Below the pieces are notes generated by a model. That model was not told where the DNA came from and did no database searches. It saw only the letters and a list, made by a program, of their open reading frames with translations. Below are positions 57,991 to 64,000 of a stretch of 64,000 nt of DNA, in pieces. The DNA is from Rhinopithecus roxellana (taxonomy: Eukaryota; Chordata; Mammalia; Primates; Cercopithecidae): positions 60,805,332-60,869,331 of the forward strand of contig NC_044566.1 of assembly GCF_007565055.1 (NCBI RefSeq), given 5' to 3'. A program made the position numbers and the translations under genes. Numbering within the stretch: position 1 is the first letter of the stretch; each line of letters begins with the position of its first letter.

Positions 57991-58639
57991 ATCTACATAG
58001 AAGAGGGGAAAGGGTTTGGGGTAGAGTTGTAGATTTCTACCTCATCAGTATTGTTGTCAGTGGGTTTGGTTCAGTTATTCAGGGAGAATATATTAAATGA
58101 AAAGAAAAAGGAACTGAGAATAGAACTCTGAGATAACATTTGAGAGTATGTCAGGATTGCATTTGGCTGCAACTGAAAACCTGAATTGTGGCTTTAAAAA
58201 AATAGGATTTTATTCTTTTTTATAACAAAAAGTCTTCAGCTGAGTATTCAGTTGGTGTAGAAATCTCTTTAACTTACATTTTCCCTTAGCATCCAGTCAC
58301 AAGTTTGCTGGGGCAACTCCAGTCATCATGTCTGCATTCTAGCAGGAGGGAAGGAGAAGGGTGAAAATATCAGGAAAGCAAAGCTCCGGTGAAAGCCTTA
58401 CAGCCTTCTGCATAAGCCTCATTCATCAGAGCTCTCTTAATGGCCTATCCTGTGTGGGAGGTGGTCAGGGAGGAGGCCACTGGGAATGAAGGTTGATTAG
58501 CTAACCAATAGCATCTGCTACAGGTGGTTAAGCAGAAAAAAGAGGGCCTGGGAGGAAACATTGAGAAAATGGCAAACTAGGGTGGAGAGAGGTTGTCCAG
58601 AAAATAGGAAGTAACATTTAAGAGTCATGGAAGTAGACC
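57991..58639. other. Intergenic, unassigned
   Basis: Nothing recognised. Confidence 0.5.
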
Positions 58640-58689
58640 TTAAACAAACAAAAAAACTGAGATAATGAATATATTAATTAGCTTGACTA

Positions 58690-58736
<47 letters not shown>

Positions 58737-58790
58737 ACACCATAAATATATATAGTTTTGTCAATTATACTCTAATAAAACTGGGGAAAA
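58640..58790 (+). mobile_element. L1M 3'UTR fragment with (TA)n
   Basis: ATATTAATTAGCTTGACTAA, then 19 TA units (58693-58731), then GTACACCATAAATATATATAG and GTCAATTATACTCTAATAAA. The TA array is likely to vary in length. Confidence 0.6.
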
Positions 58791-59221
58791 GAGAGTCATG
58801 GAGTCTTAATCCCATCAGATACCTCATAGAGTTCTGGCGAAATAAGAACAGCCACCTAGTGATGAAGAGGCCATTGGTCACATTAGCAGAGAAATTTCAA
58901 TGGAGTTCTGGGGACGGGTCCAGATTCCTGTGGGTTGAGGAGCAAATAAGCAAGAAGGCAACAGAGACACACGAAGGCTACTATTTTTTTTCTTTTGTCT
59001 CCATTGATGTTTATAAAAACACATATGTAACATGTATGTAAGTTGCAAGACACAGTAATGAAATGAATATCACCATCCATCACCAACTAAAGAACAGAAC
59101 ATGACCACAGCACCTCCTCCGTCTGGCTCTGAGAAGCACTCTTTCATGAAGTTTGATTCCAAAGGACAGAAGAAAGTGAGTGATGCAAGCCAGAGGGATA
59201 AGACAAGAAAAGCAATTTTTT
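58791..59221. other. Intergenic, unassigned
   Basis: Nothing recognised; short opposite open frames only. Confidence 0.5.
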
Positions 59222-59845
59222 CTTTTATCTTTTTGAAATTAAATGTTTAATTTTTATGGATTTAGGGGTACAAGTCCAGTTGTGTCACATGAATGTATTT
59301 TGTAGTGCTAAAGTCTGGGCTTCTAGTTTACCTATCACCTGAATAGTGAACACTGTACCCAGTGGGTGGTATTTCATCTCTCACCCCCCTCACCCTCTGC
59401 TATTTGAAGTCTCCCATGTCTATTGTTCCACTCTGTAGGTTCGTGTGTACCCACTGTTTAGCTTCCACTTATAAGTGAGAGCATATGGTTTTAAATTTTC
59501 TGTTTCTGAATCACTTCATTAAGGACATTGGCCTCCAGTTCCGTCTATGTTGCTGCAAAAGACATGATTTCCTTCTTTTTGATGGCTGAATAGTACTCCA
59601 TGGCATACATCATCCACTTATGGACACTTAGGTTGATTCCATGGCTTTGCTATTATGAATATTGCTGCCATAAATATATGAGTGCAAGGATCTTTTTAAT
59701 ATAACACTTTCTTTTCCTTTGGTTAGATGAGTAGTGAGATTGCTAGATTAAAGACAGTTCTATTTTTAGTTCTTTGAAAGATCTCCATACTGTTTTTCAT
59801 AGAGGCTGTACTAATTCACATTCCCCCCAACAGTGTATAAGCTTT
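59222..59845 (-). mobile_element. L1PB/PA-type LINE, 5'-truncated
   Basis: Inverted L1 3'UTR and ORF2 end: ATTTAGGGGTACAAGTCCAG, CCACTTATAAGTGAGAGCAT, GCTGAATAGTACTCCATGGC. More diverged than the other L1PA copies here. Confidence 0.88.
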
Positions 59846-59938
59846 CAAGAAAGGCATTTTTAAAAAGATCGATTGAGAAGTTGAACAGAGGAGGGTGGAA
59901 ACATATTGAGCAGTATGGTAATACAAGTCCTACTGTTG

Positions 59939-60296
59939 GAATCTGTCCCCCAGATTTTATGTGTTGAAAACTTAATCCCCAAATGTATATGCTGATTTGA
60001 AGTGTGGTTTTTGGGAGGTTATTAATATTAGATAAGGTAATCAGGCTGGGGCCTCCATCATGGGCCTGGTGGCTTTATAAAAAGAAGAGAGGCCAGAGCT
60101 GATACGCACACACCCTGGCCCTCTTGCCGTGTGATGTCCTCCACCATGTTGTGATGTTGTGATGCAGCAAGAAGGCCTTCAGCGGGTGTTGGTACCATGC
60201 TCTTGAACTTTCCAGTCTCCAGAAATGTAAGAAATGTCTCTTCTTTACAAATTTTGTAGTCTGTGGTATTCGTTACAGCAATAGAAAATGGACTAA
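59939..60296 (+). mobile_element. MaLR LTR (MST/MLT1-like), solo
   Basis: TGGAATCTGTCCCCCAGATTT, TGTTGAAAACTTAATCCCCAA, GTGATGCAGCAAGAAGGCC and GTTACAGCAATAGAAAATGG follow the MST LTR order. Confidence 0.8.
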
Positions 60297-61097
60297 GTCT
60301 CTCAGAGGAGATCTGGGGAAAGAAACAGAGATGAGGCATCTGGCTAGTTTTGCAGCGTGTACTGTTTCTACAGGAGAAGTGATTAGCACGTCTTTCTCTT
60401 CTCCAGGGACAAATAAGGGGAGAACATGGTTAACATCAGTGAAAGGGATTGAGGCCAAAGCACCCTATTTAATGGAGCAGTGAGGCCCTGCAACATCATT
60501 CCTGACAGGTTATAGGAGAGGCTCACAGCTCTCTGCCTGGGACAAGCTGCACAGTGGCAGGGGCTTAAGACAAATAGCTGCTTTGAGTCTCTCCCACAGG
60601 AAATTACTGTCTGTCCTCCAGTCCTCTTGAAGGCGATAGGTAAGGAAACATCACCCTTGTGTAAAGAAAACTCACATCTCCAAGGCAGGAGCAAAGAAGG
60701 TTTTCAAAATGAGACTCTGGGGCATGGAAACCAAGCAGGTCTTGACCATTTCCTCATGTCTGTCTCCGCGTCATGGTTCTTGTTACCATGACACCTGATA
60801 TGTTCAGAGCCACTTTTCTCCCTCTGTTCTCTGGACTGAATGTAGAAAAAAACATAGTTATTTTCAACGTTCCCCTCTAACTAGAACTAAAATTGTCTAG
60901 ATTCAAAAGTACAATAGTGAAACACAAAAATGCAAAAACAAGCAACCAAAAAGCCTCCCAAAAAACTAGGTAAAATAAATAAATATAAAAAGTATAAATA
61001 TAAAAAGTACTGAACTTTGGAAATACCCACTTTGGGCTACACAGAAGCAATCTGCTTTTCTTCTATACCTTCTGCCAGCTCTGCCCTTGCCCAATAA
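60297..61097. other. Intergenic, unassigned
   Basis: Single-copy sequence. TCATGGT and ACCATGA arms around 60770-60790 could make a small hairpin. No gene. Confidence 0.45.
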
Positions 61098-61295
61098 CAC
61101 ATATTCATGGAGCACTTCTTATGTGCCAGGACTGAGCTAATTGCTTCAAATGGATTATCGTCTCATTTAGTTTCCATAGCATTTTCATGAGGTGATTGTT
61201 CATATTACTAACATCACCCCCAATGTTTCTGTAGGTGAAGTCACTGAGGCTTGAAGAGGTTGCATGAGTCACTTGCAGAACTGGGATTCTGGTGG
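61098..61295 (-). mobile_element. MIR SINE
   Basis: GAGCACTTCTTATGTGCCAGG, GAAGTCACTGAGGCTTGAAG and GTTGCATGAGTCACTTGCAG are the inverted MIR landmarks. Confidence 0.85.
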
Positions 61296-61595
61296 ACACC
61301 AGACTCAGCTATGCCCGATGGCCTTGGATTTGTCTTTCAGCCACTGGAGGGCTTACTCTGTAGCCCCTCAGATATGTGCTTCTCACTCACCAGAAGGTCT
61401 CCATTCTACCCTATCCTGTCTTCCTTTTATTTGATGAGCTGTAGGCTTTACATCTCTCTTGAAATCAAATCCACAGAATTAAACCCCATTCTCCAGCTGA
61501 GGTCTGACCTGTGCCTAGGATGAAATAGGGGGAAGTCTATTACTTTCTTTGTGATGAACACAAATTTTATGTAAATGCAACAATACTTTTGTGCT

Positions 61596-61700
61596 TTTTA
61601 AAAAAATTTTACTTTAAGTTCTGGGATGCATGTGCAGAATGTGCAGGTTTGTTACATAGGTATGCATGTGCCATGGCGCTTTGCTGCATTTTGTACATTT
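61596..61700 (-). mobile_element. L1PA 3' end, very short
   Basis: Only about 100 bases of inverted L1PA 3'UTR: TTACTTTAAGTTCTGGGATG to GCCATGGCGCTTTGCTGC. Confidence 0.9.
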
Positions 61701-63780
61701 TTTTTTTCTGTTAATTCACTGTTCTACATTCTGAACTTGTATCACACACTTGCTTTTAAACCTAAGTGAAAAATTTTATTTTTATTCTTGTTAAATTTTA
61801 TCTTGTTTTAGCCCATGCTTATAGCATGTTAAATTTTTACCAATATCTTTTGATCCAACATATTAGTTTTTGCCTCCAACTTTCTGCTATCTGTGAATCT
61901 GATAAGTTGGCTTTGTGTATCTTCATCCAACTCATTCATAAAGAAAAATCAAAGACAAAGGTACGAGAACAGAACCCTGTACCCTACAGATCATTTTCTA
62001 GTTGCCACTGACTCTCCGTCTTCAAATAATGCTGGAATTTTCTGTCCCAACACATAGGAATATGCCTAACTATAGTATAATGTAGCAATATATTTTTAAA
62101 AAAATCTAATGAAGATTTAAAAGATCCTGCCAAGTAGCCTGCCTTTATTGCAGGTATAATATTTTCAATTAACAAATTCAGGGAAACAAAAAATGTACTT
62201 ACACTGTTAAAATGTATTATATATCTTGATCCACCTATTGGACCCAATAGTGATATTCTTAATGTAGGTGAATCCAGGTAAAGTGAGCCAATTCTGTGCC
62301 CATCTGATTGTCTCTATTTATTTTAGTAACATATGAAGCAATGTCCAGGCAAACATTAGAAATATGCTAGGAGTGCCAGACAGGGTTGTGTGCTCACTTG
62401 AGAGTCTGTCTATGAATTTAAAGAGAAGCTGGTATGATTAGTTGTAAATTAGTCTTGGTGTTGTTGAGCTGTGTGGGTGCAGGTGGAAATCAGGTGGCTA
62501 GCAGGGCTTAAGTCAAGTTTTAGCTTTGCAAGGTCAGTGAAGGGAGGAAGGCAGGAGAGAGGGGGCCATGGAATCTGTGTTGGGTTAGATGGGGCAGAAG
62601 GGCACCAGAAGAAGGTTGAGAGTAGGAAACGGTTGGGTTGTTGCTTTGGTAGGCCCAGCAATTCCTTGGGCGGCACTACAGGGTAGAAGAGCTGGAAGGA
62701 AAGGCTGTGGTTATCAGGATAGAGGGTCTTTTACAGATGCCAGATGTGCTGCTGAGGTGGGAAGGAAGTGGTGGGTCATTGGAAACAAAGAGCCTGAGGA
62801 TTTGAGAGGCCAAGATGCTGAATCAGTCATCTATGTGGGTATTGAAGTTGTTAAGAAATATGACAGAAAGGAAGAAAGAGCCCAGTAGATAAAATTATCC
62901 ATGAATAGAAAAAATTGGAGAGGGAGGGATACAAACAGGAGTGACTAGGTCAAGTGTGACAGCATGAATCTCAGCTGATCCACAACGGGGTGATCTGAGG
63001 ACAACAACATAGAGAACAATATTCTGCAGTCCTTCTGCATTTGTGTTTGACTGTTGTGTTATAGGGTGGGAAGTGCTACAAATACAGGGTTAAAACCAAA
63101 ATAAAACAACAACAAAAAACCCTTTTTCAGTTTCTGAAGAGCACTCAGTGTTAATTACATGACAATATGCTAAATGTACCCCCCACTGGCAATGGCAAAC
63201 ATGTGCAGAACAAAAAAATCAAAGTACTTAAGGACTCCTAGCAAATAATAAGTAAAAAACATACTAATAGCTCAACTGTTTCTTTGACAGTTGAAGAAGG
63301 AATTTTACTCCAGGCAGATTAAACATAGAAGTTTTGCCTAGAACCATTAAAAAAAAAAAAAAAGAAAGAAAAATCCCAAGTTACTAATAGAAGCAGAGTT
63401 GTAAATGGACTCACTTGGCAAAAATAAAATTTTGATAAAATGAAACTTCTCTGTGAAATTATTGTGGATCATTTCTTATAATGCATCTGAGCAATATCCC
63501 CAAGGTTTTTGAGTTTGCTTTTTTCCCACAATGTCTTATGATGATTAATTCAGTTTGATGCCTGATTATATAGAATGAAACTTACAGCAAACACATAAAA
63601 CATATGTGTAAGATAAAGCTACATTTTATAATTTGTTTTGAATAGGTTTTGCCATTAATTAATTGGAAATGGAGAAAATTAATACAAAGTTGAATGTATT
63701 ATATGTAATACAGGAGTAAATGTATAATAGTAAATGAATAAATCCAGGAGTATATGTATGATATATATTCTCTCTTCTGT
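61701..63780. other. Intergenic, unassigned
   Basis: Two kb of AT-rich to mixed sequence with no Alu, L1 or recognised gene. GA-rich text at 62470-62890 leaves open frames of 71-99 codons with no family resemblance. Poly-A run at 63350-63364. Confidence 0.45.
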
Positions 63781-63789
63781 CATCTATAA

Positions 63790-63960
63790 AAATGCTGACA
63801 TGTTTTCCATCACATATTTAAATCCTAGTCACCCATGAAGCCAACCCAAGCCCTACCCCCTTCATAAAATCTTCTAGGACTTCCCCGGGTTTCATGATCT
63901 CCTTCTCTTCTGAAATCCTGTAGCATCTTTATTCAGTGAAATGTTGTTTATCACCTATTA
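63790..63960 (+). mobile_element. L2 LINE remnant
   Basis: CACCCATGAAGCCAACCCAAG, GACTTCCCCGGGTTTCATG and TGAAATCCTGTAGCATCTTTA resemble the L2 3' end. Confidence 0.45.
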
Positions 63961-64000
63961 TGGATCAAGTATTATATCAAACACTGGGGCAGCAGGGAAA

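Overview
The window is primate nuclear DNA, most likely from an Old World monkey (macaque, baboon or guenon type). It is AT-rich, single-copy DNA packed with Alu, L1, MIR, L2, LTR and DNA-transposon remnants. Ten or so young AluY copies carry the variants I associate with cercopithecid Alus: 'CTCAAGCCTG' in place of 'CTCACGCCTG', 'GCGAGGTGGC', and 'GAGCTGAGATCCGGCCAC'. No bacterial or viral genome features, CRISPR arrays, tRNA or rRNA genes were seen.

The only protein-coding gene I can support is the 5' end of RXFP2 (LGR8/GREAT), the INSL3-responsive relaxin-family GPCR, on the minus strand. Exon 1 (25518-25566, signal peptide) joins exon 2 (5175-5321, the LDL-receptor class A module), which joins exon 3 (1777-1854, the linker to the leucine-rich repeats). 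All three junctions are phase 1 with GT-AG sites. The rest of the gene (leucine-rich repeats and seven-helix domain) lies beyond the left edge. Compared with the human protein as I remember it, the human-type upstream ATG is out of frame here. It opens a 14-codon uORF whose stop overlaps the ATG of the receptor reading frame.

Layout. 1-1776: start of intron 3. 1855-5174: intron 2 (3.3 kb; L2, four Alus, a long TTTC tetranucleotide array). 5322-25517: intron 1 (20.2 kb), with many Alus, an old L1 split by Alus, a purine-rich block at 20.48-21.01 kb, and an AT-rich stretch holding an A-B-A rearrangement copied from 1.9 kb away. 25.6-64 kb: 5' flank and intergenic DNA with no recognisable gene. 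It holds HAL1/L1M pieces (29-30 kb, 37-38.5 kb), L1PA 3' ends (41, 42.5, 53-55, 56.4-57.3, 61.6 kb), a MaLR LTR (44.9 kb), an MLT2/ERVL element (46.4-47.7 kb), a broken class I ERV env with its LTR (49.1-51.0 kb), an MST-like LTR (59.9 kb) and more young AluYs.

I found no previously undescribed gene system. The observations most worth checking are the RXFP2 start-codon rearrangement, the template-switch-like duplications in and near the gene, and the ERV LTR with env on one side and a primer-binding-site-like sequence on the other. Repeat family names come from recalled consensus sequences, so subfamily assignments are approximate.
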